Shown here piece after piece: positions 1 to 8,197 of a stretch of 35,193 nt of DNA. A program made the position numbers and the translations under genes. The notes beneath the pieces were generated by a model. It made no database searches, was not told the DNA's origin, and was given only the letters and a program-made list of their open reading frames with translations. Origin of the DNA: Selenomonadaceae bacterium (GTDB lineage: Bacteria > Bacillota > Negativicutes > Selenomonadales > Selenomonadaceae); the NCBI GenBank assembly GCA_017470715.1, contig JAFUYE010000053.1, positions 1-35,193 on the forward strand, in the 5' to 3' direction. How positions within the stretch are numbered: position 1 is the stretch's first letter; each line of letters starts with the position of its first letter.

Positions 1-9
1 CGAACGGCC

Positions 10-96
10 TTATTTTTTTCCGTTGAAGTGGTCGATGAGCGCGAGGACGAAACTGCCGACCGTGCAAATGAGCATCAGCCAATCAAGAAAATCCAT
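10..96 (-). CDS. Small hydrophobic peptide, probable type I toxin (holin-like), copy A
   Basis: A 28-residue peptide starts with ATG at 96-94 and ends with TAA at 12-10. It begins MDFLDWLMLICTVG, has one hydrophobic segment (about residues 4-22) and ends in a basic tail (NGKK). This layout is that of the Firmicutes holin-like or TxpA/BsrG type of small membrane toxin. A strong ribosome site (GGAGGTGACGC) lies just upstream and is partly shadowed by a small stem-loop at 110-124. Its promoter is at 157-185. Copy B at 412-489 has the same architecture, about 393 bp away. The 3' end of the locus, and any antisense promoter for this copy, lie outside the window. Toxicity is inferred, not shown. 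Confidence 0.7.
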   Translation of the reverse strand: MDFLDWLMLICTVGSFVLALIDHFNGKK

Positions 97-109
97 TACG
101 CGTCACCTC

Positions 110-124
110 CTTCCTTCGAGGAAG
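110..124 (-). promoter_or_regulatory. Leader stem-loop abutting the toxin A ribosome site
   Basis: The minus strand reads CTTCCTCGAAGGAAG, a small stem-loop ending where the GGAGG ribosome site begins. At the same place copy B has CCTCTC-GAAA-GAGAGG (515-500). The sequences differ but the pairing is kept, which suggests the fold matters, as in leader structures that limit translation of type I toxins. Two copies give only limited covariation evidence. Confidence 0.5.
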
Positions 125-156
125 AAAGCCGACACACCAAACTGCCTGCCGCAAAA

Positions 157-185
157 AATATAGCATACGTTCAGAATTATTTCAA
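157..185 (-). promoter_or_regulatory. Promoter of toxin copy A
   Basis: On the minus strand TTGAAA (185-180) and TATATT (162-157) are separated by 17 bp. The same promoter, with one base changed in the spacer, precedes copy B at 546-574, so the two loci share their expression signal. Transcription should start near 150, giving a leader of about 55 bases. Confidence 0.7.
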
Positions 186-223
186 GATAATTTTTTCGTG
201 TTGCTTACGTGAATGACCAAACG

Positions 224-247
224 AAAAAACCCCGCGATTACACGGGG
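224..247 (-). terminator. Terminator of toxin B transcript
   Basis: On the minus strand CCCCG and CGGGG pair around the loop TGTAATCG and are followed by six T. It lies between toxin B and the toxin A promoter, so the toxin B message would be about 320 bases long and include a long 3' untranslated region containing the antisense RNA region. Confidence 0.65.
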
Positions 248-261
248 ATTTCGTTTTGGCG

Positions 262-290
262 TTGACAATCCGAAATGTTTATGCTAAATT
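262..290 (+). promoter_or_regulatory. Promoter of antisense (antitoxin) RNA for copy B
   Basis: A perfect TTGACA at 262-267 is followed, after 17 bp, by TAAATT at 285-290. It points towards the toxin B gene and no protein gene lies downstream before the terminator at 382-405. Confidence 0.65.
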
Positions 291-296
291 TGTTCC

Positions 297-405
297 GCAG
301 AACAAAGTAATTTCCAAAGGCAGGTCGTCGGTGTGAGCGCGTCGACTTCCTCCCGATTAATAACTGCTTGAATCCGTCAGGAGCCGTCTAGCGAACGGCT
401 TTTTT
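297..405 (+). ncRNA. Probable antisense antitoxin RNA of the type I locus
   Basis: The strong promoter at 262-290 and a terminator at 382-405 define an RNA of about 110 bases that encodes nothing recognisable. It is transcribed convergently to toxin B and is fully complementary to the 3' untranslated part of the toxin B message, ending about 7 bases before the toxin stop codon. This is the layout of TxpA/RatA and BsrG/SR4-type systems, where 3'-overlapping antisense RNA triggers decay of toxin mRNA. The start point is estimated from promoter spacing; the assignment is inference. Confidence 0.6.
382..405 (+). terminator. Terminator of antitoxin RNA
   Basis: AGCCGT and ACGGCT pair around a 7-base loop and are followed by six T. 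The first 19 bases of the window (CGAACGGCC then a T run) match the 3' half of the same structure, so copy A has an equivalent terminator cut by the window edge. Confidence 0.7.
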
Positions 406-411
406 CGTGCC

Positions 412-489
412 TCAGTCGAGGTACGTGAGCAACGTCAGCACCAAGTTTGCAAACTGGATTGCGAGGGAAATGATTTCATACTTGGACAT
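412..489 (-). CDS. Small hydrophobic peptide, probable type I toxin (holin-like), copy B
   Basis: This 25-residue peptide begins MSKYEIISLAIQFAN and consists almost entirely of one predicted membrane helix. The MxxYEIISL start is typical of the putative holin-like toxin family of Firmicutes. ATG is at 489-487, preceded by a GGGGGTG ribosome site and a stem-loop (515-500). TGA is at 414-412. The promoter (546-574) and the antisense RNA (297-405) complete a type I toxin-antitoxin unit. The amino-acid sequence has diverged widely from copy A while the non-coding elements are nearly identical. Experimental toxicity is unknown. Confidence 0.72.
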   Translation of the reverse strand: MSKYEIISLAIQFANLVLTLLTYLD

Positions 490-545
490 AGCGTCACCCC
501 CTCTCTTTCGAGAGGAGAGCCGACCACCTAGACCTGCCGCGAAAA

Positions 546-574
546 AATATAACATACGTTCAGAATTATTTCAA
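546..574 (-). promoter_or_regulatory. Promoter of toxin copy B
   Basis: On the minus strand TTGAAA (574-569) is separated by 17 bp from TATATT (551-546). About 40 bp around this promoter are nearly identical to the copy A promoter region. Confidence 0.7.
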
Positions 575-695
575 GATAATTTTTCCCGTCAATGTGGCGG
601 GATTTTTTGTTGCCCGAATTGCTTCGGAGAACGTGAGCGACTGCCGCGCAACGCCGAATGTTATCGCCGAATTCAAACGCGGTTCAAGATTAATT

Positions 696-724
696 TTGTT
701 GTTCGATAATCGACGTGTTATAAT
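696..724 (+). promoter_or_regulatory. Promoter of the MATE transporter gene
   Basis: TTGTTG at 696-701, 17 bp, then a perfect TATAAT at 719-724. The ribosome site and ATG follow about 30 bp later. Confidence 0.6.
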
Positions 725-755
725 CGCCGCGAAGTTCCTTTGGAGGCAATTTGTT

Positions 756-2114
756 ATGAGCACTCAAGACAACGGCGCAGTCAAAGATCTGACGGTCGGC
801 GAACCTGCGCGGCTGATTTTATATTTCACGTTGCCGCTGCTTGCGGGCAATATTTTCCAACAGTTATTCGGATTCGTGGACACGCTGATAGTCGGGCGAT
901 TTTTGGGCGTCGAGGCGTTGGCGGCAGTCGGTTGCACGGGACCGATGATGTTTTTGATGCTGGGATTTGTCAACGGGATGACAAGCGGATTTTCGATTTG
1001 CACGGGACAAAGTTTCGGCGCAAAAGATTTCGACGGCGTGCGGAAGTCGGCGGCGATTTGTGTTGCGCTGAGTTTTGCGGCGTCGATTGTGTTGACGATT
1101 GTCGGCGTGATGTTTTGTCGCGAACTGCTGATTGCAATGAACACGCCCGAAGAAATTTTGGACGGCGCGTATTCGTTTATCGCGATAATTTACGGCGGCG
1201 CGGTGATGTTCGTTTTTCAGATGATGTTGACGAATTTAATCCGTGCGCTCGGCGATTCAAAGATGCCGACGGTGATTCAGGCGACGACGCTGGTGATAAA
1301 TATTTTGCTTGAGCCCGTGGCGATAATCGGACTCGGTTTGGGAATTCCCGGCTCGGCGGGCGCGACAATCGTTGCATTGACAATCGGAAATATTTTGTGT
1401 CTGGTTTACATTAAAAAACGTGTGAATTTTCTTCACGTGCGGCGGGAAGATTTTTCGTTCGACAAAGAGTTTTTACTTGAGCATTTGCGAATCGGTTTGC
1501 CAATGGGATTTCAGTCGTCAATCATTGCGATAGGCGCGGTCGTGTTGCAAATTGCGCTTAACGGTCTCGGCTCCGTGGCGGTCGCAAGTTTCGCGGCGGC
1601 TCACCGTGTCGACGGAATTGCGGTTATGCCGATGATGTCGTTCGGCGTGGCAATGGCAGCTTATACTGCTCAAAATTTCGGCGCGAAGAAATTCGGGCGA
1701 ATCGTCGACGGCGTGAAAAAATGTATTTTGATGTCGTGTTCGTTCAGCGTGCTGGTTGCGGCGTTCAACATTTATTGCGGCGACATGATAATCGAATTAT
1801 TCGTTGGCGCGGAAGAAGTCAGCGTTATCGAATACGGGCGATTGTTTTTAATCGTGACCGGCTTGTCGTATTGGGCGTTGGCGTTGCTGTTTATCTTCCG
1901 CTTCACGTTGCAGGGGCTCGGACAAAGTTTCGTGCCGACGTTGGCGGGCATAACCGAACTTGTCATGCGAATTGCGGCGGCGATTTTCCTCGTCGATAAG
2001 CTCGGATTTTTGGGCGCGTGTCTTGCGGCACCGATGGCGTGGATCGGCGGGCTGATTCCGTTGGCGATTGCGTTTGTGCGCACGGCGAAAAAGCAATTAG
2101 GAATTAGGAATTAG
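756..2114 (+). CDS. MATE family efflux transporter
   Basis: A 452-residue integral membrane protein with about twelve hydrophobic segments, the usual size for MATE exporters. The N-terminal part carries the family signature in LPLLAGNIFQQLFGFVDTLI and AVGCTGPMMF; the second half repeats the bundle. MATE proteins expel drugs or cationic metabolites in exchange for Na+ or H+; the substrate cannot be told from sequence. The start is ATG at 756, with TGGAGG ten bases upstream; the open frame extends back to 594 but without a ribosome site. The last residues (QLGIRN) and the stop codon are encoded by an AATTAGG tandem repeat, so the natural C-terminus may have been replaced by a few residues. Confidence 0.9.
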   Translation: MSTQDNGAVKDLTVGEPARLILYFTLPLLAGNIFQQLFGFVDTLIVGRFLGVEALAAVGCTGPMMFLMLGFVNGMTSGFSICTGQSFGAKDFDGVRKSAAICVALSFAASIVLTIVGVMFCRELLIAMNTPEEILDGAYSFIAIIYGGAVMFVFQMMLTNLIRALGDSKMPTVIQATTLVINILLEPVAIIGLGLGIPGSAGATIVALTIGNILCLVYIKKRVNFLHVRREDFSFDKEFLLEHLRIGLPMGFQSSIIAIGAVVLQIALNGLGSVAVASFAAAHRVDGIAVMPMMSFGVAMAAYTAQNFGAKKFGRIVDGVKKCILMSCSFSVLVAAFNIYCGDMIIELFVGAEEVSVIEYGRLFLIVTGLSYWALALLFIFRFTLQGLGQSFVPTLAGITELVMRIAAAIFLVDKLGFLGACLAAPMAWIGGLIPLAIAFVRTAKKQLGIRN

Positions 2115-2141
2115 GAATTAGGAATTAGGAATTAGGAGTTA
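2095..2141 (+). repeat. AATTAGG heptanucleotide tandem repeat
   Basis: Five perfect AATTAGG units (2095-2129) are followed by one AGTTAGG and a partial unit. The array runs from the last codons of the MATE gene into the intergenic space. About 30 bp further on, ATTCCTAATTA (near 2170-2180) is an inverted partial copy. Related arrays are at 8166, 15194 and 23660. Confidence 0.9.
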
Positions 2142-2231
2142 GGAATTGTTGACGCGAAATGATTTCACATTCCTAATTATTTTTGTGGCGGCTCCAAATT
2201 TTCGTAACGTTGTTGTTCGGAGAGTGAAGAA

Positions 2232-3800
2232 TTGATACACGAAAAAATTTTGTTCGCGAAATCGGGCGGGCGTTTGAAATTTGCGCTGGCGTACCCGAAT
2301 TTGTATCGCGTCGGCATGTCGAATCTCGGCATACACATAATTTATGAACTGTTGAACTTGCGGGCGGGCGTCACCTGCGAAAGATTTTTTTTGCCCGAAC
2401 GTGACGCGTTGCCGCTGAGTGTGGAAAGTCAAACGCCGCTGAATAAATTTCAGGTCGTCGGCTTCGCGGTGAGTTTTGAACCGGATTATTTTCACGTCGT
2501 CAAAATGCTCAAGCTTGGCAAGATAAATCCGCGTGCGTCGGAGCGAACGGACTTTGACCCGATAATCATTGCGGGCGGACCGTGTGCAACGTTCAATCCC
2601 GCGCCGCTGTCGAAAATTGTTGATGCGTTTGTTGTCGGCGAAGGCGAAGAAATTTTACCGCAGTTAATCGACGAAATTCTTGCGACGGAAAATTTACCGC
2701 GCCTGCAACGGCTGGAAAAAATTTCACAAGTCGAAGGCGTTTACGTGCCCGCATTCCCGAAAAAAACTTCGCGGCGTTGGGTGAAAGATTTGGACAAATT
2801 TCCCGCGCACACGACGATTTTAACCGACGACGCCGAATTCAACATGTATCTCGTCGAGACGGCTCGCGGTTGCGGACGACACTGCCGATTTTGCATGGCG
2901 GGCTATTGTTTCCGAAAACCGCGTAACCGTTCGCTTGACGTGCTCAAAGACGAAATTCGCGCCGCAAAAAGTTTCGGTAAAAAAATCGGCTTGATGGGTG
3001 CCGCGATTTCCGATTACCCGCAAATTGATGAGCTGTGCAATTTCATTCTCGGCGAAGGGCTGACGATGTCCGTTGCAAGTTTCCGCGCAGATTCCGTGAC
3101 TGAAAATCTCGTTCGTGCGTTGGCGACAAGCGGCTTGAAAACTTTGACGATTGCGCCCGAAGTCGGCTCGGAAAAAATGCGTGCCGTCGTCAACAAAGGC
3201 ATAACCGAAGCGAACGTTTTCAACGCCGTGGAATTGGGACTGCGCGCCGGCATAAAAAATTTTCGGCTGTACTTTATGATAGGTTTGCCGTTCGAGGAAA
3301 TTTCGGACGTTGAAGCGATAACCGATTTAACGTTGCGGCTGAAAAAATTCGCGAGCGGGCGATTGACGTTGTCGGTCAATCCGTTCGTACCGAAACCGTT
3401 CACGCCGTTTCAGTGGTCACCGTTCGCCGAAAAAAAATATCTTGACGCGGCGTTGAAACTGTTGCGAAAAAATCTGCGCGGCGTCGACATGATTTCGGAG
3501 TCGGTGCGTTCGGCAACAGTGCAGGCGATACTTTCACGCGGCGACGAAAAAATTTCGGAAGTGCTTTTAAGTTCACAGAGCGAAAACGAATTCCGCAAAA
3601 ATTTTCGTGACGCGGGACTTGACGAAGAATTTTATTTGCGACGGGAAATTTCATTTGATGAGCCGTTGCCGTGGGACATACTTGACCAAGGCTTTACGAA
3701 AAATTATCTGCGCGACGAATTCAGCCGTGCGAAAAGTTTGAAGTCAACGCCGAAATGTTTCGACGGTTGCCGGCGTTGCGGTGTCTGTAAATATAATTAG
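2232..3800 (+). CDS. B12-binding-type radical SAM protein (TIGR03960-like)
   Basis: The 522-residue protein begins with a cobalamin-binding-like region (YPNLYRVGMSNLGIHIIYEL, then IIAGGPCATFNPAPL and VVGEGEEILPQLIDE). A radical SAM core follows, with the cluster motif CGRHCRFC (Cys214, 218 and 221). A cysteine-rich tail, CFDGCRRCGVC, lies near residues 507-520 and could hold another metal cluster. This order matches the TIGR03960-type proteins of Firmicutes, whose reaction is not established, so no substrate is assigned. The start is TTG at 2232, with GGAG ten bases upstream. The gene stands alone between the MATE gene and rfbA. Confidence 0.85.
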   Translation: MIHEKILFAKSGGRLKFALAYPNLYRVGMSNLGIHIIYELLNLRAGVTCERFFLPERDALPLSVESQTPLNKFQVVGFAVSFEPDYFHVVKMLKLGKINPRASERTDFDPIIIAGGPCATFNPAPLSKIVDAFVVGEGEEILPQLIDEILATENLPRLQRLEKISQVEGVYVPAFPKKTSRRWVKDLDKFPAHTTILTDDAEFNMYLVETARGCGRHCRFCMAGYCFRKPRNRSLDVLKDEIRAAKSFGKKIGLMGAAISDYPQIDELCNFILGEGLTMSVASFRADSVTENLVRALATSGLKTLTIAPEVGSEKMRAVVNKGITEANVFNAVELGLRAGIKNFRLYFMIGLPFEEISDVEAITDLTLRLKKFASGRLTLSVNPFVPKPFTPFQWSPFAEKKYLDAALKLLRKNLRGVDMISESVRSATVQAILSRGDEKISEVLLSSQSENEFRKNFRDAGLDEEFYLRREISFDEPLPWDILDQGFTKNYLRDEFSRAKSLKSTPKCFDGCRRCGVCKYN

Positions 3801-3953
3801 ATTCTGCAACAGGGTTTTGATTTTCGGCGGTTGTCAAAGACTGTTGCTTATGGCATAATAAAAAAAATTTTGGCTATTGAAATGACTGTGACATACAAAA
3901 TAATTTACCCGCAATCAACAACAATGCTCAATAATTAAGGAGTGATATTTTTC

Positions 3954-4835
3954 ATGATACGCAAAGGAATCATTTTGGCGGGCGGTTCCGGCACGCGCCT
4001 TTATCCGCTCACGGAAGTTGTCAGCAAGCAATTAATGCCCGTGTTCGATAAGCCGATGATTTATTATCCGCTCTCGACGCTCATGCTTGCCGGAATTCGG
4101 GAAATTTTAATCATCACGACGCCGCAGGATTCGCAGCTGTTTCAAGCACTTTTGGGCGACGGGGCACAACTCGGTTTGAACATTTCTTACGCCGTGCAAC
4201 CGAAACCCGAAGGGCTCGCGCAGGCATTTTTAATCGGCGAAGAATTCATCAACGGCGAAGGCTGCGCGCTGGTTTTGGGCGACAATATTTTTTACGGCTC
4301 GGATTTTGCCAAACTCGTTCAACGTGCCGCCTCATACGACGAAGGCGCGACTGTTTTCGCTTATTACGTCAACGATCCGCAAAATTATGGCGTCGTCGAA
4401 TTCAATCGCGAAACCGGCAAGGCTGTCAGTCTCGAAGAAAAACCCAAAGAGCCCCGCTCGAATTACGCGGTTACCGGACTTTATTTTTACGACAAAAATA
4501 TTGTTGATGCGGCAAAGTCGATTAAACCTTCAGCACGCGGCGAACTCGAAATCACCGACGTGAACAAAATTTATCTCGAACGCGGCAACCTTCGCGTTGA
4601 AAAAATGCGTCGCGGTTATGCTTGGCTCGATACCGGAACGCACGAATCACTTTTGCAGGCGGGCGCGTTCGTTCACACAATCCAAACTCGTCAGGGCTTA
4701 AAAATTTCTTGCATCGAAGAAATTGCCTATCGCATGGGCTACATTGACGAAGCGCAACTTTTGAAACTTGCGGAGCCGCTCGCCAAAAACGAATACGGAA
4801 AATATTTGCAACGTCTCGCCAAACACGGCAGATAA
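3954..4835 (+). CDS. rfbA: Glucose-1-phosphate thymidylyltransferase
   Basis: A 293-residue nucleotidyltransferase with the glycine-rich signature [16 protein letters not shown] at the N-terminus, [20 protein letters not shown] (thymidylyltransferase hallmark), LGDNIFYG and [10 protein letters not shown]. It forms dTDP-glucose from dTTP and glucose-1-phosphate, the first step to dTDP-rhamnose for surface polysaccharide. Length equals that of typical RfbA/RmlA. ATG at 3954 is chosen because AAGGAGTG lies ten bases upstream; a GTG at 3942 overlaps that ribosome site. The rfbB, rfbC and rfbD partners are not in this window. A terminator closes the gene. Confidence 0.95.
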   Translation: MIRKGIILAGGSGTRLYPLTEVVSKQLMPVFDKPMIYYPLSTLMLAGIREILIITTPQDSQLFQALLGDGAQLGLNISYAVQPKPEGLAQAFLIGEEFINGEGCALVLGDNIFYGSDFAKLVQRAASYDEGATVFAYYVNDPQNYGVVEFNRETGKAVSLEEKPKEPRSNYAVTGLYFYDKNIVDAAKSIKPSARGELEITDVNKIYLERGNLRVEKMRRGYAWLDTGTHESLLQAGAFVHTIQTRQGLKISCIEEIAYRMGYIDEAQLLKLAEPLAKNEYGKYLQRLAKHGR

Positions 4836-4860
4836 TTCGTCGCCAATCATAAAAAAATTT

Positions 4861-4886
4861 CCCGTCACGTCGACGGGATTTTTTTT
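4861..4886 (+). terminator. Terminator after rfbA
   Basis: CCCGTC and GACGGG pair around a 5-base loop and are followed by ATTTTTTTT. Confidence 0.8.
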
Positions 4887-4906
4887 ATAAAATTTCAATT
4901 AACAAA

Positions 4907-4935
4907 TTGCGTTGCATCAACGAATGCGATAAAAT
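4907..4935 (+). promoter_or_regulatory. Promoter of the secreted-protein pair
   Basis: TTGCGT (4907-4912), 17 bp, TAAAAT (4930-4935), following directly on the rfbA terminator and preceding the GGAGG of the 4967 gene. Confidence 0.6.
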
Positions 4936-4966
4936 TTCCGCAAGATTTTTTTTTGGAGGTGTCGAC

Positions 4967-5362
4967 ATGAAAAATTTTTTGACGATACTTTTCGCGATTG
5001 TCTTTTTAAGCGCGTCGGTTGCGTGCGCCGAAGTCAAAACTTACACCGGCAACGGCGAATATCTTTTGACGGACGAAAATGTCGATTTCGCGAAAAGTCG
5101 TGCGGCAATTTCGGCGGAGCGCAACATCCTCGAAAAAGTTTGCGTTTACGTCAAGGGCGATTCGACGCTGATTGACAACGAACTTGACAACGACGAAGTC
5201 ATTTCGATTTGCGCAGGCATTTTGCACGTCACTGACACGAAATTTAAAATCGTTGAGGACGCGGACGGAATTTTAGTCAAGTCATTTGTCACGGCGCAGG
5301 TCGACATTGACGAGCTTGAAACTTTGCTCAAACAAGCTATTGCCGAACGAATCAAACGTTGA
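4967..5362 (+). CDS. Secreted protein of unknown function, one FlgT-N/LPP20-like repeat
   Basis: The 131-residue protein has a signal peptide (MKNFLTILFAIVFLSASVACA, likely cleaved before Glu22) and one small alpha/beta domain. That domain starts VKTYTGNGEYLLTDE, continues as an alanine-rich helix, and ends in VTAQVDIDELETLL. The same pattern occurs twice in the next gene, so the two are paralogues. It resembles domains found in FlgT N-termini and LPP20-type exported proteins; I do not assign a function. ATG at 4967 is preceded by TTGGAGG. The next gene starts 24 bp after the stop, so the two are probably one operon. Confidence 0.75.
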   Translation: MKNFLTILFAIVFLSASVACAEVKTYTGNGEYLLTDENVDFAKSRAAISAERNILEKVCVYVKGDSTLIDNELDNDEVISICAGILHVTDTKFKIVEDADGILVKSFVTAQVDIDELETLLKQAIAERIKR

Positions 5363-5386
5363 TAAAATTTTTGCGGAGGTGATGAC

Positions 5387-6370
5387 ATGAAAAAATTTTT
5401 CCGACGAACGTTGGCGACTCTGCTGATTGTTGCGGGAATTTTTTTGTTGACGACGGTCGCGCACGCCGAAGTTCAAACTTACACAAGCGAAGGCATTTAC
5501 ATCATGAGCAAGGCTGAAACTCTCGAAATCGCCAGAGAAAAAGCCAAAGCCGACGCCATGCGCTACGCTTGCGAACAAGCCGGCGTCTTCGTCAAAAGCG
5601 TTTCGCGCAAAAAAAATTCTAAACTCGTTGAAGACGAAATCACTACGATAGCGAGCACCGTCATAAAACTGGTCGAAGAACCGCACTTTTTCCCGCTTGA
5701 AGAAGTCGATAACCTTCAAGGCATTTTGATTCGCGTGACGATTAAAGCGCAAATCGACAGCGACGATGTGTTGAAGTGGCTTGAAAAAGACGAACGCGAA
5801 AGAATTGCGCTTGTGTCGGAAAACGAAGCACTTCGCAAAGCAAACGACGAGAAAGACGAACAGATTGCCGAACTGAAAAAAGAACTCGCCGCAGCCAAAT
5901 CCGCGCAGGAAAAAGAACGAATCAGGCAAGAAATTTCCGACAGCGAAAGAACTTACACAGGCATCGGGAAACATTACATGGACGAATCTGAAACTGCTGA
6001 AATATCCAAAGAACGAGCAAAACAACGAGCAATTCGTGACGCGCAAGAAAAAGCCGGCGTTTACCTCACGAGTTTTTCACGCGCCGCCGGTGTACAACTG
6101 ACCGCCGACGAAATCTCTGCCGTCACCGCTAACATCATCAAAGTTTCCGACGTGAAAATCGAAAAAGAACTCCTCTACGACGGGCAGATCGTCCTTTGGA
6201 CGGCGACGGTAAAAGTGAAAATCAACACCGACGGAATTTATGATTTCATCAAGCGTGACGACAAAGCTACAATCGTGCAGAAAAATAACGAGTTACGCGA
6301 GGCGATTAAACGCAACGATAAGCAAGCTGAAGAGTTAAAAGCAAAATTCAAGAATTCTTCTCGAAAGTAA
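5387..6370 (+). CDS. Secreted two-repeat coiled-coil protein, paralogue of the preceding gene
   Basis: A 327-residue exported protein with a signal peptide cleaved after AHA (residue 27 or so). Two copies of the small domain seen in the upstream gene follow: about residues 28-120 ([22 protein letters not shown]) and about 187-285 ([21 protein letters not shown]). A charged coiled coil (about 130-185) lies between them and a lysine-rich helix ends the protein. The start is ATG at 5387 with GGAGGTGATGAC upstream. It probably acts in or on the cell envelope; partners and role are unknown. Confidence 0.75.
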   Translation: MKKFFRRTLATLLIVAGIFLLTTVAHAEVQTYTSEGIYIMSKAETLEIAREKAKADAMRYACEQAGVFVKSVSRKKNSKLVEDEITTIASTVIKLVEEPHFFPLEEVDNLQGILIRVTIKAQIDSDDVLKWLEKDERERIALVSENEALRKANDEKDEQIAELKKELAAAKSAQEKERIRQEISDSERTYTGIGKHYMDESETAEISKERAKQRAIRDAQEKAGVYLTSFSRAAGVQLTADEISAVTANIIKVSDVKIEKELLYDGQIVLWTATVKVKINTDGIYDFIKRDDKATIVQKNNELREAIKRNDKQAEELKAKFKNSSRK

Positions 6371-6404
6371 AAGCAATCGTTTGCAACAATACGAAAAAAT
6401 TTTT

Positions 6405-6430
6405 CGGGCGTCATCGGCGTCCGATTTTTT
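6405..6430 (+). terminator. Terminator after the secreted-protein pair
   Basis: CGGGCGTC and GGCGTCCG pair over a very short loop (two G-T pairs) and are followed by ATTTTTT. Confidence 0.7.
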
Positions 6431-6431
6431 A

Positions 6432-6460
6432 TTGCGCGGCGTCGACAAATGATATAAAAT
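6432..6460 (+). promoter_or_regulatory. Promoter of ilvD
   Basis: TTGCGC (6432-6437), 17 bp, TAAAAT (6455-6460). It begins immediately after the upstream terminator. No T-box or leader peptide was recognised in the 55 bp before the start codon. Confidence 0.6.
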
Positions 6461-6516
6461 TCCCCGCGTCGAAAATATTTTTGCCGACAAAGTTTTTACA
6501 AGGAGAGTCTTTTAAA

Positions 6517-8178
6517 ATGAGAAGCGACATTGTCAAAAAAGGTGCGACACGTTGCGCACACAGAAGTTTATTTCACGCGAACGGTTTCGGCGTCGACGAA
6601 CTCAGTCGCCCGCTTATCGGTGTGTGCAATTCTTTCAACGAAATTATCCCTGGTCACATGCATTTGAAATCGATAACCGAAGCCGTCAAACTCGGCGTTG
6701 CGGCGGCGGGCGGCACTCCGATTGAATTCCCTGCGATTGGCGTTTGCGACGGAATTGCAATGGGTCATACCGGCATGAAATATTCGCTGGCAAGCCGTGA
6801 ACTTATTGCCGATTCGGTCGAAGCCGTGACAATGGCGAGCGGTTTTGACGCGCTGATTTTGATTCCGAACTGCGATAAAGTTGTCCCCGGCATGTTAATG
6901 GCGGCGGCACGTTTAAACATTCCGTCGATAATCGTCAGCGGCGGTCCCATGCTTGCGGGCAGACTTCACGGGCGCGACATAAGTGTCAGTCAAGCTTTTG
7001 AAGCGGCGGGCAAATTCGCGGCGGGCAAAATGACCGTCGACGAAATGACAGAACTTGAAGCGCACGCCTGTCCGAGTTGCGGCTCCTGCGCGGGACTTTT
7101 CACGGCAAACACGATGAATTGTTTGAGTGAAGCTTTGGGTATGGCTCTGCCCGGCAACGGAACAATTCCTGCGGCGTACACGGGCGACAGATTTATTTTG
7201 GCGAAACGCGCCGGCAAAGTCATCATGGACTTGCTTGAAAAAAATATTTGCCCGCGTGATATTTTGACGCTCAAAGCTTTTGAAAACGCGATAACCGTCG
7301 ACATGGGTATCGGCGGCTCGTCGAACACGGTTTTGCATTTAACGGCGATTGCGAACGAATGCGGCATCAAAATTCCTGCGACGTTGTTTGACGAAATTTC
7401 TGCGCGGACGCCGTACATAACGAAGCTCAGCCCTGCGGGAACTCATCACATGCAAGACCTTGACGAAGCGGGCGGCATTAACGCTGTCATGCACGAACTT
7501 TCGCGCAAAAATCTGTTGCATTTGGACGCGTTGACTGTCACGGGCACTTTGGGCGAACGAATCAAAGACGCGCAGATTAATCGTCCCGACGTGATTCACA
7601 CGGTCGAAAATCCCTATCGTCAAACCGGCGGCATTGCGATTTTGCAAGGCAACCTGTGCCCCGATTATGCGGTCGTCAAAGCCTCGGCGGTCAGCGAAGA
7701 CATGCTCGTTTACAAAGGCAAGGCGAAATGTTTCGACAGCGAAGAAACTGCGATTAACGCGATTATGGCGGGCGAAATTCACGACGGCGATGTTGTCGTC
7801 ATCCGCTACGAAGGTCCCAAAGGCGGTCCCGGTATGCAGGAAATGTTGAATCCCACGGCAGCTATCACGGGCGCGGGTTTGAAAGTCGGCTTGATTACCG
7901 ACGGTCGTTTCAGCGGAGCAAGTCAAGGCGCGTGTATCGGTCATATTTCCCCCGAAGCAATGGAAGGCGGCACAATCGCCTTGATTCACGACGGCGACAT
8001 TATTTCGATTGACATTCCCAATCGCAAACTTGAGCTTGAAGTTTCCGACGAAGAACTTGCCGAACGTCGCAAAGCTTGGACGAAACCGGAGCCGAAAATT
8101 AAAACCGGTTACCTTGCTCGTTATGCGAAACTCACAACTTCCGCGTCGACGGGTGCGGTTTTGACAATTAGGAATTAG
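6517..8178 (+). CDS. ilvD: Dihydroxy-acid dehydratase
   Basis: A 553-residue enzyme of the IlvD/Edd family that dehydrates 2,3-dihydroxy-3-methyl acids to the keto acids for isoleucine and valine (and, through the latter, leucine). Cluster cysteines are visible in [19 protein letters not shown] and [17 protein letters not shown]; the C-terminal GRFSGAS motif is present. ATG at 6517 has AAGGAGAG upstream. The last residues (TIRN) and the stop codon are supplied by the AATTAGG array also seen after the MATE gene. murB begins 16 bp after the stop, so co-transcription is likely. Other ilv genes are not in the window. Confidence 0.95.
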   Translation: MRSDIVKKGATRCAHRSLFHANGFGVDELSRPLIGVCNSFNEIIPGHMHLKSITEAVKLGVAAAGGTPIEFPAIGVCDGIAMGHTGMKYSLASRELIADSVEAVTMASGFDALILIPNCDKVVPGMLMAAARLNIPSIIVSGGPMLAGRLHGRDISVSQAFEAAGKFAAGKMTVDEMTELEAHACPSCGSCAGLFTANTMNCLSEALGMALPGNGTIPAAYTGDRFILAKRAGKVIMDLLEKNICPRDILTLKAFENAITVDMGIGGSSNTVLHLTAIANECGIKIPATLFDEISARTPYITKLSPAGTHHMQDLDEAGGINAVMHELSRKNLLHLDALTVTGTLGERIKDAQINRPDVIHTVENPYRQTGGIAILQGNLCPDYAVVKASAVSEDMLVYKGKAKCFDSEETAINAIMAGEIHDGDVVVIRYEGPKGGPGMQEMLNPTAAITGAGLKVGLITDGRFSGASQGACIGHISPEAMEGGTIALIHDGDIISIDIPNRKLELEVSDEELAERRKAWTKPEPKIKTGYLARYAKLTTSASTGAVLTIRN

Positions 8179-8197
8179 GAATGAGGAATTAGGAATG
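8166..8197 (+). repeat. AATTAGG tandem repeat joining ilvD and murB
   Basis: Units are AATTAGG, AATTAGG, AATGAGG, AATTAGG, AATG. The ilvD stop codon (8176-8178) lies in unit two, a Shine-Dalgarno-like GAGG (8183-8186) is created by the variant third unit, and the murB ATG (8195-8197) is in the final partial unit. Confidence 0.9.

Noticed and set aside
28-216. 62-residue plus-strand frame at the window start, and 407-709
   Set aside because: They run antisense to the toxin loci; the similarity between them comes from the duplicated promoter region, not from a protein.
2236-2495. Minus-strand 118-residue frame at 2139-2495
   Set aside because: It is antisense to the radical SAM gene, with no ribosome site or recognisable motif.
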